Shown: positions 1 to 12,110 of the stretch, one piece after another | Layout: the number at the start of each line of letters is the position of its first letter | How positions within the stretch are numbered: the first letter of the stretch is position 1 | Assembly: GCA_004009845.1 (NCBI GenBank) | Contig: RMBW01000052.1 | Span: 150,885 to 214,884, forward strand | Length of the DNA stretch: 64,000 nt | Direction of reading: 5' to 3' | From: Davidsoniella eucalypti | Lineage: Eukaryota; Ascomycota; Sordariomycetes; Microascales; Ceratocystidaceae | Made by a program: the position numbers and the translations under genes | The notes under the pieces: model-generated | Databases searched by the model: none | What the model was told of the DNA's origin: nothing | What the model saw: only the letters and a program-made list of their open reading frames with translations

Positions 1-289
1 GTGCCTTAGAAATAATAGCGAAAAGTGTGGCGTCGTATGCCCTATAATTTGCGCCACACTTACACATCTTATCGCAAATTTAGTTGGAAAAAAAATTGTG
101 GGTGAGAAAGCTAAGTAAAAAAAATGGGCCAACTATTGTATTCGGACCCGCGATGGTAGGAAGACCACTTGGACATATCTTTTGTTTTCTTTGTACAAAT
201 AAACCCATCGTCATCACTTTGCCGTGACGCATTTGCTATCTTACGCTCCGAGTCTTGACGACACCACCTCTTTTTTTAAATCCATCAAA

Positions 290-1044
290 ATGTCTTACCA
301 GAAGGGAGAGAAGGACTTCGCTGAGGCCCCCGTATGTTGAGAACCCCGGACACACACCATGCCATATCATGAACACCACACGGTGGTTATTTTGAAATAC
401 AATATGCTAACGGACTTTTCTTTCCCGATATATAGAAGGCCCACAAGATCCGCATTACTCTGTCCAGCCGCAATGTCCAGTCTCTGGAGCGCGTCTGCAA
501 GGAGCTGATTGAGCGTGCCCGTGGCAAGGAGCTGCCCGTCAAGGGCCCCGTCCGCCTTCCCGTATGAACCCCCCCATGAACCTCACACTTGAACCGAGAA
601 CCGATATAAGCTATGGAATGAGTGATTGGGTGGCACACCAAAACCTGGAGCCAATTGGTCAAAATCAAAATCGGCTAGAGTTATCTAGCTGATATCACAT
701 GCTACTGAGTCATGATATCCAGATGCTTACGCATTGGGATACTACGATATAGTAAACATGGTGATTCCTGAAACTGAATGGCACTGCTCGGCTCGAACTT
801 CCAAGGCTATATCGGCAACGGCACCATCAATGATAGCATATGATTACTAACTCCCCAACAGACCAAGAACCTGACCATCACCACCCGCAAGACCCCTTGC
901 GGTGAGGGTTCTAAGACCTGGGACCGCTACGAGATGCGCATCCACAAGCGCCTGATCGACCTCCGTGCCCCCACCGATGTTGTCAAGTCCATCATCGTCA
1001 ACATCGAGGCTGGTGTTGAAGTTGAGGTCACCATTGCCGCTTAA
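290..1044 (+). CDS. RPS20: 40S ribosomal protein uS10 (S20 family)
   Basis: Small-subunit ribosomal protein of the cytosolic ribosome (head of the 40S). Three exons join in frame: 290-331, 436-561 and 862-1044, giving 116 residues. Donors are GTATGT at 332 and GTATGA at 562; acceptors are ATATAG and AACAG, with a GCTAAC branch site near 405 and an ACTAAC near 847. The product begins MSYQKGEKDFAEAPKAHKIR and contains the family signatures LPVKGPVRLPTK and RIHKRLIDLRAP, ending in VEVTIAA. Length matches eukaryotic uS10 (about 115-120 residues). The codons are strongly biased to C-ending forms, as in highly expressed genes. Identification is secure; exon borders follow from splice consensus and an uninterrupted frame. 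Confidence 0.96.
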
Positions 1045-2054
1045 ATGCGTTCGGCATTTCAATGCTGGTTGACCCGTAGTACGTGTGGCACTCTCAACGT
1101 GAAAGTTGCTACGTCATATATGCTTTAGGTCAATGGAAGACACAAGGAAAAAAAGTAAAAAGGCTTCATGGGGAGCCAGGTGTTGGCGTTGTTTTTATGA
1201 ATAAAAAATGCTCCATTCCTTTCTCCTAACACTAATATAGACTGTGATGATGCATTGCCGTGATGAGTAAATCTGATTATGGGATATTTTATGATCGCTG
1301 TAGTAATCATGATTATAGAAGCAAGTACCGTTTGGAAGTCGTCATCAGCTGGGACTTTGTGAAATTACATCAAGGTTCGCGTGCAACTCCAATTGGCGAT
1401 TGCATGTTGGATATTGTATTGACTGCTTAGATGTTACTCTATCATGAAGTTTTGAGTATTCTGAGAAATTGAATTGAATTTATGAAATGTATTCACTTTC
1501 ATTGTAAATTGCATAACTAATTATGTGCAGATAGTAGGCTTAGTCAGTTAGACGTGAAAAGGCCAGTTCGTTCTAACTGACATCTAACATATTTAGCCCA
1601 ATTTCGCGATTTCTTTCATTTTCCCTTTAAAAAACTGGTCCAAACTGTGCAAGTTTCGCCACTTCCCATCCGAGCCTACAATTGAACATTCAAACTCAAA
1701 AACGAGGCCTTCCTATTAATTTGAGCTTGTGCAATCTGATCACAAATCTCAGCCCGTCCCCGAATCGACGAACGACACGTCCTAAAACTTCATTTTCAAT
1801 CCTTCCCATCGGAGAGTCGTTGTGTTTTGCTGCATGTTGCTATCACTGCTGTTAACAAGCGCCCAATTGGCGCACGTATCATCTCTGGTCGTTCATCGGG
1901 CGAGCCTAACTGGTGCATGAGTTGGGCACGAAAGGTCCTTTTTTTTCTTCGTTTTTTTTTTCTCGTTTTTTTCGGCTGTTAATAAAGCCGTCGTCTATTT
2001 GTTCCACTGGTCAATCCATCTGCCCTATTAATCAGCCGGTAGTCCTTTCCCCAG
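1045..2054. other. intergenic: uS10 3' flank and upstream region of the BAG gene
   Basis: No coding region is recognised. The second half is pyrimidine-rich on the + strand (T-runs at about 1938-1972), as in fungal promoters and leaders. A short open stretch at 1834-1875 starting with ATG and ending before GTATCA could be a first exon of the downstream BAG gene; see that entry. Confidence 0.5.
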
Positions 2055-2078
2055 GGCCACCGCATACTCACATTCAAA

Positions 2079-3107
2079 GTGGCTTCCCTACACTCCATTC
2101 CACCAGTACGCCCCAGCAATGGTGCGCTGGACAGCTTAATAGCTCTACTCCCGGAACCTGCTCGGATACGCGCTAACGACGTCATCGTCACCCTCAACAC
2201 CATAATCGATAACCACATCCACGACATCGCAGCCTACACTGGCTTTTCGAATGCCGCTATCACCAACACGCTTCTTGCCACCTGCATTGTAATCGCCATA
2301 ACAATCATGTCTCGTTTCCGTCCACCATGGAACGACTACCAGTCAGGCCCGATCAACATCTCCAGCAATGACTACTCCTACATCACCGCAAAGGAGGCCA
2401 TGTCGGAGAATTCTCTGCACGGAAACCGGTCGCCCGGATCTGCCGACTCCGAGGTGGACGACGATGTGATTTTCCTGGTCTACGATGGAAACCGCCGTCG
2501 CACATGCTTCCCTCCCTACAGCATTGCCGATGGCAAAGTCCTCATTTCAGATATCCGCATGCGCGCCGGCCTGCTATTCAACATCAACGCTACTCTGCTC
2601 AACAGCGCCAAAATAGCATACAAGGGCCGTACCGTCGGCAACGGCGACGACAGCGTTGTTCGTGACTTTGGCGTCAAAAACAACAGTGAGGTGACAATCG
2701 TCGTGGAGAACGGCGAGTCATCCTCCAAGGGCCGCAAGCCCAAGAAATCCAAGAAACGCAACGGCGAAGAGTCTGATACCGCTGAAGGCTCTGCTCGTCC
2801 CCGCGATGCTGTGAAGCCACTGGTGGCCAAGGCTGAAACTCCTTATGAGCAAGTCGTCGAGATTGAAAAGTGGTTTAACCAAGAACTGCAGGCCGTTTGC
2901 GAGGATTATATCCGTTCCCCTCCCGCTGATCCCAAGAAGCGCGAACAGGAGTGGCGCAGACTTACGGAAACTATCATGCAACATGTCACCTTGAAGCTTG
3001 ATGCTGTCGAGCCCAATGGCGATCAGAAAGTGCGCGCAAAGCGCAAGGAGGTTACTAAACGTACTGAGTCTATCATGAAAAAGCTAGACGAAGCTAAGAG
3101 CGCATGA
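2079..3107 (+). CDS. membrane-anchored ubiquitin-like/BAG domain protein (Hsp70 nucleotide-exchange cofactor)
   Basis: Probable Hsp70 co-chaperone of the Snl1/Bag101-Bag102 type. Numbering from 2079, residues about 65-80 form a hydrophobic segment (LLATCIVIAITI), followed by MSRFRPPWND. A ubiquitin-like domain spans about 128-220 (VIFLVYDGNRRR to NNSEVTIVVENG). A basic linker rich in KK follows, then a C-terminal BAG domain at about 252-342 (YEQVVEIEKWFNQEL to TESIMKKLDEAKSA). BAG domains bind the Hsp70 ATPase domain and promote nucleotide exchange; the membrane segment suggests an ER or nuclear-envelope anchor. The start is unsettled: codon 2079 is GTG and there is no in-frame ATG before 2307, which would remove the membrane segment. 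The frame is open back to 2043, and a CCAG acceptor at 2051-2054 could join an exon at 1834-1875 in phase 0. Confidence 0.85.
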   Translation: MASLHSIPPVRPSNGALDSLIALLPEPARIRANDVIVTLNTIIDNHIHDIAAYTGFSNAAITNTLLATCIVIAITIMSRFRPPWNDYQSGPINISSNDYSYITAKEAMSENSLHGNRSPGSADSEVDDDVIFLVYDGNRRRTCFPPYSIADGKVLISDIRMRAGLLFNINATLLNSAKIAYKGRTVGNGDDSVVRDFGVKNNSEVTIVVENGESSSKGRKPKKSKKRNGEESDTAEGSARPRDAVKPLVAKAETPYEQVVEIEKWFNQELQAVCEDYIRSPPADPKKREQEWRRLTETIMQHVTLKLDAVEPNGDQKVRAKRKEVTKRTESIMKKLDEAKSA

Positions 3108-3860
3108 ATGCAATCCATGGCATGGGCTACTACAACTCCGGCAACGATGTGTCATTATGGTAAATACTTTTTTTTCATCTTGGCAAATATGTTATATTAC
3201 CATTTCTCAACTGCAAATATCAATTTGTCTTGTTCTGCTATTTTTTTCCCTTCAAAACTAATAAACAATTACACTTCGTGTCATGATCTCTTTGCATGTT
3301 TTTGCCTATAAAAAGGGCACAGTGATAAATGCACTTGTTCATAAAAGAGGGGCATAGAGGGGCAATTGGTTGCACCATGTTCATATCTGTTCATGCTGAT
3401 TCTACAGCCTCTTTGAGAAGGCTATACTTAATACCCAGTATATGGGTACTGTTTTAACCAAAGTACTCCGTTTTTTAACAGTAGTGCAGTAATATCAAGC
3501 CTCATCCATTTAGCCCTAAGCCACATTTGAGGCACACATTTGGGGGAACTCTATGCCGAAAAAGTCTAGCCCCACTCCTAGAGGCACAACTCCCACCCAC
3601 CACCGCACTGAATTTTCAGTATTGGAAACCCTGTCCAGCGAAAAATCACCGGACTAGGACAGCCACGCCCACTAACTGTGGATTTACCGCTTTGCTCACG
3701 TTTTTTTTTTACCCTATTTTTTTCTTAGTGCTTGAGGCTTGCTGACCCGTTGCTAAACACCGCAAGTTTTGTTCCTGTCTTGCCTGTCCGCTGATTCTTT
3801 TTCTTCTTTCATACCCGTCGACGAGTAACGAATCCGCCCGTGACGAAACGAATATCCACG
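3108..3860. other. intergenic: BAG gene 3' flank and uL13 promoter
   Basis: No gene recognised. T-rich tracts lie at about 3168-3176 and 3700-3725. The interval separates two co-oriented genes, so it should hold the terminator of the first and the promoter and leader of uL13, whose ATG is at 3861. Confidence 0.5.
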
Positions 3861-5080
3861 ATGTCGACCTTCGAGCCGGTTGTAAGTCTGCCTCTTATGC
3901 CGATCTACTTTCAACAGGCCGGGAAACAAATATCTGCGAGCGTATATACGTCGACGAGAAACATCGAGATCTTGCCGTTCTAGTATCGTCATCACCACTC
4001 GAAATTCTTCTTTTCTTGGTTGTGAACCACGATCAAGATCACGAACGAAAAGAATATGGGACGTACCAATCGTCACTTGTACACACACGACAGAGGAACA
4101 TATAATCAGACATCTCAATCTTATATTCTCGAATTCTCATAGCCAAATCGACGACAACTCAAGCGAAGCAGATATCAATACCCCGGGCCTTCGAAATCAC
4201 AGCTTAGCTCATATTTACAACCAAGATCTTTATTATACGAACATATCGCTGATATATTGTTTACTAGATTGTCATTGATGGCAAGGGTCATCTGCTGGGC
4301 CGTCTGGCCAGCATTGTCGCTAAGCAGCTGCTGAACGGCCAGAAGATTGTTATTGTCCGCTGCGAGGCCCTTAACATCTCCGGAGAGTTCTTCCGTGCCA
4401 AGCGTATGTTACTGCCGTTCTGAAATATACACGATATATCTTATCATACTAACATAATGGCCAACAGTCAAGTACCACGCTTACCTGCGCAAGGCCACCC
4501 GCTTCAACCCCACTCGCGGTGGTAAGATATTCCTCATTACTGTACTTTTATGCTACACCAGCTAAGACTACACTACAACCACGACTGGACAAAAACTCTA
4601 ATCGCAGTCGATTTACAGGTCCCTTCCACTTCCGTGCCCCTTCGCGCATCTTCTACAAGGCCGTCCGTGGTATGATCCCCCACAAGACCGCCCGTGGCGC
4701 TGCTGCTCTTGAGCGCTTGAAGGTCTTCGAGGGTGTCCCCCCCCCTTACGACCAGAAGAAGAAGATGGTTGTCCCCCAGGCTCTGCGTGTACTGCGCCTG
4801 CAGCCCGGCCGCAAGTACTGCACTGTCGGTCGTCTGTCCCACGAGGTCGGCTGGAAGTACCAGGATGTCGTTGCCCGGTATGTCATCTCTCTATCAATAA
4901 CCATATCGAAACGTTGAAGTTGATACTAACTAATTATATAGTCTGGAGGAGCGGAGAAAGGCCAAGGGTGCCGCTTACTACGAGCGCAAGAAGCTGGCCC
5001 AGAGACAACTGTCTGAGGCCAAGAAGAATGCTACGGTTGATTCCAAGACGACCTCTGCTCTGGAGTCTTTCGGTTACTAA
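3861..5080 (+). CDS. RPL16: 60S ribosomal protein uL13 (L13a/L16 family)
   Basis: Large-subunit ribosomal protein of the cytosolic ribosome. Five exons join in frame: 3861-3881, 4268-4403, 4468-4521, 4619-4877 and 4942-5080, giving 202 residues. The first exon holds only seven codons (MSTFEPV) and is followed by a 386-nt intron, a layout common for ribosomal protein genes. Donors are GTAAGT, GTATGT, GTAAGA and GTATGT. Diagnostic stretches are VIDGKGHLLGRLASIVAK, RGMIPHKTARG, ALERLKVFEGVPPPYDQKK and VGWKYQDVVARLEERRKAK. The C-terminus ends SALESFGY. Length and motifs match fungal uL13. I searched the long first intron for box C/D motifs and saw none. Confidence 0.96.
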
Positions 5081-6721
5081 ATTCACAATATGATATTTTG
5101 ACCGGGATTTGTCCATGTCTCGATTGCGGTTTTTCATTTAGATCGGCGCGGCGGGCCAGAGGGAATATTCTTCATGTTTTTTTACCTTTTTTTGCTGAGC
5201 TGGGCACACAAAAGAATGATCAAAAGCTCAGTGAGGGTGGGAAAAAGCAGATGTGTTTCGGTAACAAAACAGAAAGAGGACTGGGGAAATGGAAATGGAA
5301 ATGGAAATGACATGAATGACCTAGAACGCAAAAGTGTGAGTGTTTTCGTTTTTTTTGAAGTACATATAATCTTGGAAGAAAGAAAAACGGCACCTGCTGG
5401 ATAAGTCGATGAAATCTCTTGGTCGTTTGGAATTGGGATGTGTAAAAACCCATTTTCTATTTAGTCCTTCCAGACCATTATATCAGTATCATTTTTCGAC
5501 AAACAAAATAAAGGAAGGAACAAAAAAAAACACAAACACAACTCATCATGGCCAATTATTTCTAAGTGAATGATTTTATATTGAGTGTCTAAACCATGAA
5601 AATGGCTTCAAAGTGATGCTAATTTGGTTGTGAGTTGGGAAGATAGATATAATCTCGTACTCTTGCTTGACATGTAGGGTTATGAATATTTCTGACAACC
5701 CTAACATTGACCTGAATAATAGCGTGCGTGCCAAGTAAAAAGGCATGTTTCATGTAGCTGAAAAGAAGAAATATATATTCATACATATAAGGTCAAACTT
5801 TATATCTCTTATGTGGCTAAAAGCTAGTTATGTCAATGTACCACAAGAATAGCAATAGACGATAATGGAACTTGACAAGAATTGGTTCCTGATAGGAGGA
5901 ATTTTGTCCATGCATACAATTATGTATATGTACATACATTATATCTGGTATATAAGCGCGTGGTCGCATTGAGAATTAATTTTTTCTTTCTGATACTGAA
6001 TCTTAGCTACGAGAATTACCAGGGGGTGAATTGTTTCAGAGAAGCAGCATATTATGAAGTTTGTAGATGTAGGATCGATGCGAACAGACACGAACAGACC
6101 TAAATACAAGGTAATTGTAGCTACAGAAAAGTATTTCAAGACCCAATCTCAGACCTGTTTGACGCTTGTGCGTTGGCGTTTTGTTCTGGAAGGGTAGTGA
6201 AGGAGAAGAGAATACGATGATTGGTATGCATTTCTTTTTTGTAATGGGAATAGAGTGTTAGTCTTCTGATATCCCTGACATGGATAGAAAGTTGAGCGAA
6301 ATGGGGTATATTGAATTAACTTTGGCCCCAGCGGTAAGTAGTGTTCATTTGTATGAGGATACAACATATCTATATTAGCTACATCACTACTTTGCCTATA
6401 TACAACTAACTACATACATAGTATGCATCTAATGATCATTGATATTCGGCTAATTTAGCTTGGAATGTACAAACAATATTTCATTGTAACTCTCTTTGTT
6501 CGTGGCTACAACCAATCACTGACTGGTTGTTTATTATCTAATTTTTTTATCATGGCACATGTTTTGCATGCTTCATTTAAACAAAGTCAAAGTTGAAGTG
6601 CCAAACGTATTAAGCCCGAACATGGGAAACATGGGCCATTTCATTCCTTGTTGTTCCTGAGATAAACGTGTAGATGAATTCACAATAGAATTTCCATCAG
6701 CCGCTTGAGTGGTTTTTATAA

Positions 6722-6744
6722 TTATATATATATATATATATATT
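6722..6744. repeat. (TA)n microsatellite
   Basis: About eleven uninterrupted TA dinucleotides in the AT-rich gap upstream of GRR1. Confidence 0.9.
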
Positions 6745-7390
6745 TTAATTACCAAAGTAAGTACGGCATCATTTGTTGCAAGATAAATCCGAAGCTGAGA
6801 AAGCCTTAGTAGCAGAGTAGACTGGGGTGGTGGGTAAGTTGTTGTTGATACTATTGGCTTGTCCGTTGTTTATTGTTGTTGTTGTTTGCTCTTTCATTTT
6901 TTGGGTGTTTCTGTTTTTGACTATTGAGATGACAAAGTGGTGGTTCCAGGCAGCATTGGCTGATTGCCAAACCAATCAACAGCATTTTGATGAGCTTGCA
7001 GTAAGCCTAGCTGCAAAGCGCAAAGAAGGTGGGAGAAAGAGGAGGAAGAGGAGATAGTAGTGACGCAAACGTGAAAGAAGTAAAACAGACGAGCCAACAC
7101 TTTTACTAATGAATGAGGAATAAAAAAGCCACTAATATTTTAGTCAATCAGTTGGCTAATAAACAACTGTTTGGTCGGGTTACCACATATCCGCAAGTAG
7201 GAAATGCCATTTGTTGTAATGCTGTTGTTGTCTTGGAGGTTGATATATCAAGGCCATCACGTGCCCAAAAAAAGGCAGTAGTAGCTATTTTTGTTTTTAT
7301 GCTGAGGCAGGAGTTTATTCAGGTGATGCAAGATTCCATTGACTTTTTGACTTGTACATATGTATTGGCTGGGTACATGCATAAGCCGGC

Positions 7391-7420
7391 TAGTGTAGTG
7401 CAGTGTAGTGCAGTGTAGTG
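7391..7420. repeat. 10-bp direct repeat, three copies
   Basis: The unit AGTGTAGTGC recurs with near-perfect identity, followed by a degenerate continuation (GGTAGTGGGTAGTGC) to about 7439. Located in the GRR1 upstream region; no function is evident. Confidence 0.8.
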
Positions 7421-8523
7421 CAATGGTAGTGGGTAGTGCAAATACGGATTGGTTAGCGACGTTGAGGACTTGGGGCTCCCAGCCTAGCGCCCAGCCAGCA
7501 GCATATGTACATACATAGTTACTAGCAGTGGTTTTGCCTGGTAACTTGGATGCTTGTTTCTCCTCACTTTACCTTTTTTACTTTCCTCCTCTTTTGTTGA
7601 TCAAAGCCGAAGAGCATTCATCTTTTTTTGTTTAAAATAACATATTATCTAGCCGATAATAATACTCTTCAATCACGAGCATTTCTCTCTATCGATATTT
7701 TGTTTTCATTTCACCCATCCCTAACGGCCGCCCTGGCTGTGAATTGAGCTTGAAGCGACGAGAACGAACGAAACGAAGCCGAAAGGAAAGGCAGGCCGCC
7801 GCATTGGCTCATTGTGTCGCCCTTTCTTCTTTTATCCAGCAACTGATGTATACAAATATATATGTATCTACACGACTATAGATGCACCCATATCTGTACA
7901 CAGTAATCTGCATACATGTGTACGACTAGCCATTGATCTTGCCTTTCTTTCTCTCTTACGCCATCTCCACCTTTCTGCCTCTTGCATTCACTTTTGTTTT
8001 CAGCCCACGTCCGCTACAAACCAAAACACGACCACGCCTACAAACAAGACTGCGACTCCGTTTACCATCACAGCGAGCAGGAAATTATCGCCGCCTTGCC
8101 TTGCCTTGCTCGTCTTTTTGTCTCTTGAGTCCTTTTCCTACCTCGTTGCGTCCGCCCATCTCGTATATAGAGCACCAGCACTAGCCTATAACAAGCCCTC
8201 GCCGACGCCAGAACCGCGGCGCTACTCGATCTGCCACTCGAGCTCTATTGGCGCTGTATCGCTGGGCTTTGGCTGTGGATATCCGACTGTTGATCGATTA
8301 CTGTTTATCATCGGCAACTAATCTGTAACAACTACCGTCTTCGGCGTCTCGTTACCTTCTGCCGCAGGTGCACCTGTGCATCTTTGGGTTAAGACATACC
8401 CAACCAACAAGCTATCACCACCCAACCTAACCAGTACATACGTACATGTACTACCGTCACCAACGACGATACTAGCACCGGTCCCAATCCTAGTACTAGT
8501 CCCCTGGCCTCTTCTTTGTCACA

Positions 8524-11320
8524 ATGGCCCATACTACTATCGAGACCGGCTTCGACGTGCCACTCACGCTCGAGCCCGAGTCTTCGGCTTCTTCTGCCAA
8601 CTCACCCGTCATTCCCGATCACGAGGAATCCGACTTCTACCAGGCAAACAACGAATCAGGCTCCTCGCTGAGCATCTCACACGACGAGCGAGAGCTGGCC
8701 CGTCTCGAACGAGAATGCATCGACACACCTGTATATCGCCTGCCGACCGAGCTCTTAATGCACATCTTCTTTTATATCGAGCGCCCCTCGGACATTCTGC
8801 ACAGCCTGTTGACCTGTAAACGCTGGGCTAAAGCCTCAGTCGATTATCTATGGCATCGCCCATCATGGTCGTCATCCGAAAAGATGCAGGGCATCTGCAA
8901 TGCCTTGAACATCAGCCGCCCATTCTTCCCCTACCACGAATACATCAAGCGGATTAACCTATCTCAGCTGTCCAATAAAGTTAATGATGGCACTCTCATT
9001 TCCCTGATCAAGTGTAGAAGTATCGAGCGCCTTACCCTTACTAGCTGCAAGCAGCTGACCGACGCTGGAATCAACGGACTCATCCGCAATAACCACCACC
9101 TGATGGCCATCGATATCAGCACAAATGCCGAAATAACCGACAAGACCCTGAAAAGCATCGCCGCCAACTGCCCGCGTCTGCAAGGCCTCAATGTTTCCAA
9201 CTGTGTCAAGCTCACATCGGCTGGCGTGTTGGAGCTGGCCAAGAACTGCCGCCAAATCAAACGGGTTAGTACCAGAGATAACAAACTAGTAGTGTATTGA
9301 GCCACCGTTTAGCTAACCGGTATATATCATATAGATCAAGCTGAACAGCATATCATCCATGATGAACGATGCTGTTATAGCCCTGGCAAACCACTGCCCC
9401 AACCTTCTTGAGATCGACCTTTTTGCTTGCTCAGAAGTTGGAAACGTCGCTGTCTATGAGCTCCTGACCAGAAGCAAGGCTCTTCGTGAACTCAGACTCC
9501 CATATCTACACAAAATCACCGATTCAGCCTTTACGACACTCCCGCCCAATCTGGCATTCGAGGCCCTCCGGATCCTTGATCTGACCGGCTGCATTGAAGT
9601 GACTGACCAAGCAGTCGCGAAGATCATCCAGGCCGCCCCTCGACTTCGCAATGTAGTATTGGCTAAGTGTCGCAATATCACGAATGAAGGAGTTGCCGCC
9701 ATTGCAAAGCTGGGAAAGAACTTGCACTATGTCCATCTTGGTCATTGTAACCTAATCACCGATGACGGTGCCAAGCTACTCATTACTTCTTGCAACCGCA
9801 TTCGCTACATAGATCTGGGTTGCTGTACTGCCCTGACCGATCGCTCAGTTAGTCTTCTGGCTAATCTTCCCAAGCTGAAGCGTATTGGCCTTGTGAAATG
9901 CACTCAAATAACCGATGCCACCATCAACAGCATCGCTGCCGCCTGCTACATGCGCTCGAAGCGCCCTAATTCAGACGGTTCAAGCGGAGCAACTCTTGAG
10001 CGTGTACACTTGAGTTATTGCATGAACTTGTCTCTACGGGTACGTCATGTCAATACACTTCCTTTCTCTTGTTATTATTCATACTAATGTGTTATGTCTA
10101 CAGAGTATCCTTCGCTTACTTAACGCATGCAAGAAACTCACCCATCTCAGTTTGACTGGTGTTCCTGCTTTCTTGAACGAACGTATCCAGGAATACGGTC
10201 GCGAACCTCCAGCTGGTATGTCAAATCACTATCATGAACCTCTCAAGGCATCCATCTGTACTTGTCATACTAATCGCCACTACCCCACTTAGAATTCACA
10301 CTGCATCAACGGCAGGTATTCTGCGTCTTTTCCGGACTCTACGTTGGCCGTCTTCGCGATCACCTTAATGACGACCCGGAATATGACTCAGTGCGTAGAG
10401 CAGCCGGCCTTTATAACCGCGTTGATCCACCAAACGGCTTTTATGAGCTTTCGACACCGCCTCCACCAGACCCAGCAGCGCTACCACCGCCACCAGCACT
10501 AGGAGGCCAGTGGGCACTGGATATAATCGATGACGACGACCTGATGAACGATGCAGATGGCGATCCCGTCCCACCCAATCCCGACAACGTGGTAGAGGAG
10601 CCTCTCCATCCTGTCATCTTCAATGAACCAGACACCGAGATCATGTTGACTGGTGCGCAAAATCCTCTCACCATGGGTGAACTATACCAACATCTGCCCG
10701 ATCTCAACCCAGCTACTCAGGAGCTGAATCCTCTGCATGGCATCGCAACTGCGCAGGAGTTCGAGAATCTCATGCTTTCACCCCAGGGTCAGGCCATGCT
10801 TTATGAGCATGTCATGAACCAGATACACCTAGGCGAGATCACACAGCCAGGGCCTGGAGACGCGGCACACCTTGTTCTCATGATGCATGCACACCACATG
10901 GCCGTAGTTCAATATACGGCCACGGTGAACGTCGACCAGACAGATCAACCGACCCCTCCCGGCCTCCATATCACTGAGCACACTGTTGGATACGCTCGGG
11001 CATACGCACAGGCCCAGGCTTCGATACATGCCGTCGCACAATCGGCTGCTGCGCAGTTTGCGGCCGGACAATCGCACCAGCAAGTAGAGGCAAGCGTTCA
11101 AGAGCATATACATGCAGCCGGCCAATGGGCTTGGATCGGACAGCAAATAGACGCTGACAATGCTGCAGCGGCAGCGGCAGCGGCGGCGGCAGCTGGTGAA
11201 ATCACAATAACAACCCCATCATCAACAGAAGCGACGATTGGAGCAGAAACAGCGATGGCGGCGACAGTGACGGCTCCGGCAGCTGTAACTACGGCCCAAG
11301 TGCAGCAGCAAAATCCTTGA
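8524..11320 (+). CDS. GRR1: F-box/leucine-rich-repeat protein, SCF ubiquitin ligase substrate receptor (Grr1 type)
   Basis: Substrate-recognition subunit of an SCF ubiquitin ligase; in yeast Grr1 targets G1 cyclins and nutrient-signalling factors. Four exons join in frame: 8524-9264, 9335-10039, 10104-10215 and 10293-11320, giving 861 residues. The F-box lies at about 70-115 (YRLPTELLMHIFFYIERP and LLTCKRWAKASVDYLWHRP). About a dozen cysteine-containing LRRs of the AMN1/Grr1 kind follow (for example LTSCKQLTDAGINGLI, HLGHCNLITDDGAKLL). After the LRRs comes the Grr1-typical block LHQRQVFCVFSGLYVGRLRD. The tail of about 300 residues is rich in Pro, Gln, His and Ala, with a poly-Ala run near 809-820, and is probably disordered. 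Introns carry standard signals (GTTAGT, GTACGT, GTATGT donors). The symbol is by family. Confidence 0.93.
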
Positions 11321-12110
11321 TAAAATTCGAAGCCGAGAAAGAAGTCGAAAGGGATCATGAGAGCGTGTGCCATGTCATTCGAAGACTGGTCTTTCGTTTC
11401 CTCTTGGAAATAATGTCCAATATATCGCATTACGTCTTGATGACGATAAAAGTGATGCTTATGCCTACGCTATCTATCACATTAACCATGTTTGGAGTTT
11501 AAATTCATTTCAATTTTTTTTGTTCTTTTTGTTACAAGTTTGTCTTTCTGGCCCTTTTCTTTTCTTGTTCTTCTTTTTCTATTGCTTCTATGAAAGCTGC
11601 ATTGATTCCTTCATCCATCCCTCGCATCAAGTTGTTTTTTTCCTTTTTTTTTTTTCAATTATCTTTTCCCATCTCTCTTGACCATCATACCCTGTCTGGC
11701 CCAAGTTTTTGTATGCTTTTTTCTATCCTTGTTATTCCTCGACAGCTTCACCTTTATTCTTTTCCTTTTAATATGCCAAAACAGACCGAAGTTTTTCCAT
11801 TCCTCTATTTAGTTGGAAATACAGGATATGCATTGGATGTAGTCAAGATTTGAATTTCAAAAATACAATTTACCATGTTAACATCATACCGTGTGTATTT
11901 TCCCTTTTTCTTTGACATGTTCGTCAAAGTTATTCATCTTGAAATACAAATATGATCTTTATAAAACTAATGTTATCGGTGACACCTATATTTACAATTA
12001 TGTAGATGGCTGAAACAATGGAGTGTGTTGTGCTAGTAGGTGGTAAAGTCGTGGAGAGACTGCTATTGATAGAAGACTATTGTACTTTATTTTCCCCCTT
12101 GTGTACCGGT
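11321..12110. other. intergenic: convergent 3' ends of GRR1 and ClpP
   Basis: Lies between the stop codons of two converging genes. It is T-rich, with long T/C tracts at 11510-11665 downstream of GRR1, and holds no credible coding region. It presumably contains both 3' UTRs and poly(A) sites. Confidence 0.6.

Larger units (their letters stand above)
5081..8523. other. 3.4 kb intergenic: uL13 3' flank and long GRR1 upstream region
   Basis: No recognisable gene. Open frames here are short or low-complexity; one + frame at 6827-7057 is a hydrophobic stretch over a TTG/TTGTTG repeat and is not convincing. The last kilobase before the GRR1 ATG (7540-8523) is CT-rich and contains several short upstream ATG frames, consistent with a long leader. 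A TA microsatellite lies at 6722-6744 and a 10-bp direct repeat at 7391-7420. Confidence 0.5.

Noticed and set aside
562..861. Possible snoRNA in the second uS10 intron
   Set aside because: No RTGATGA/CUGA box pair or terminal stem could be found; the same search of the first uL13 intron (3882-4267) was negative.
6827..7057. Hydrophobic + strand frame resembling a membrane protein
   Set aside because: The hydrophobic part comes from a TTG/TTGTTG low-complexity run, and the remainder is a short basic tail; not convincing as a gene.
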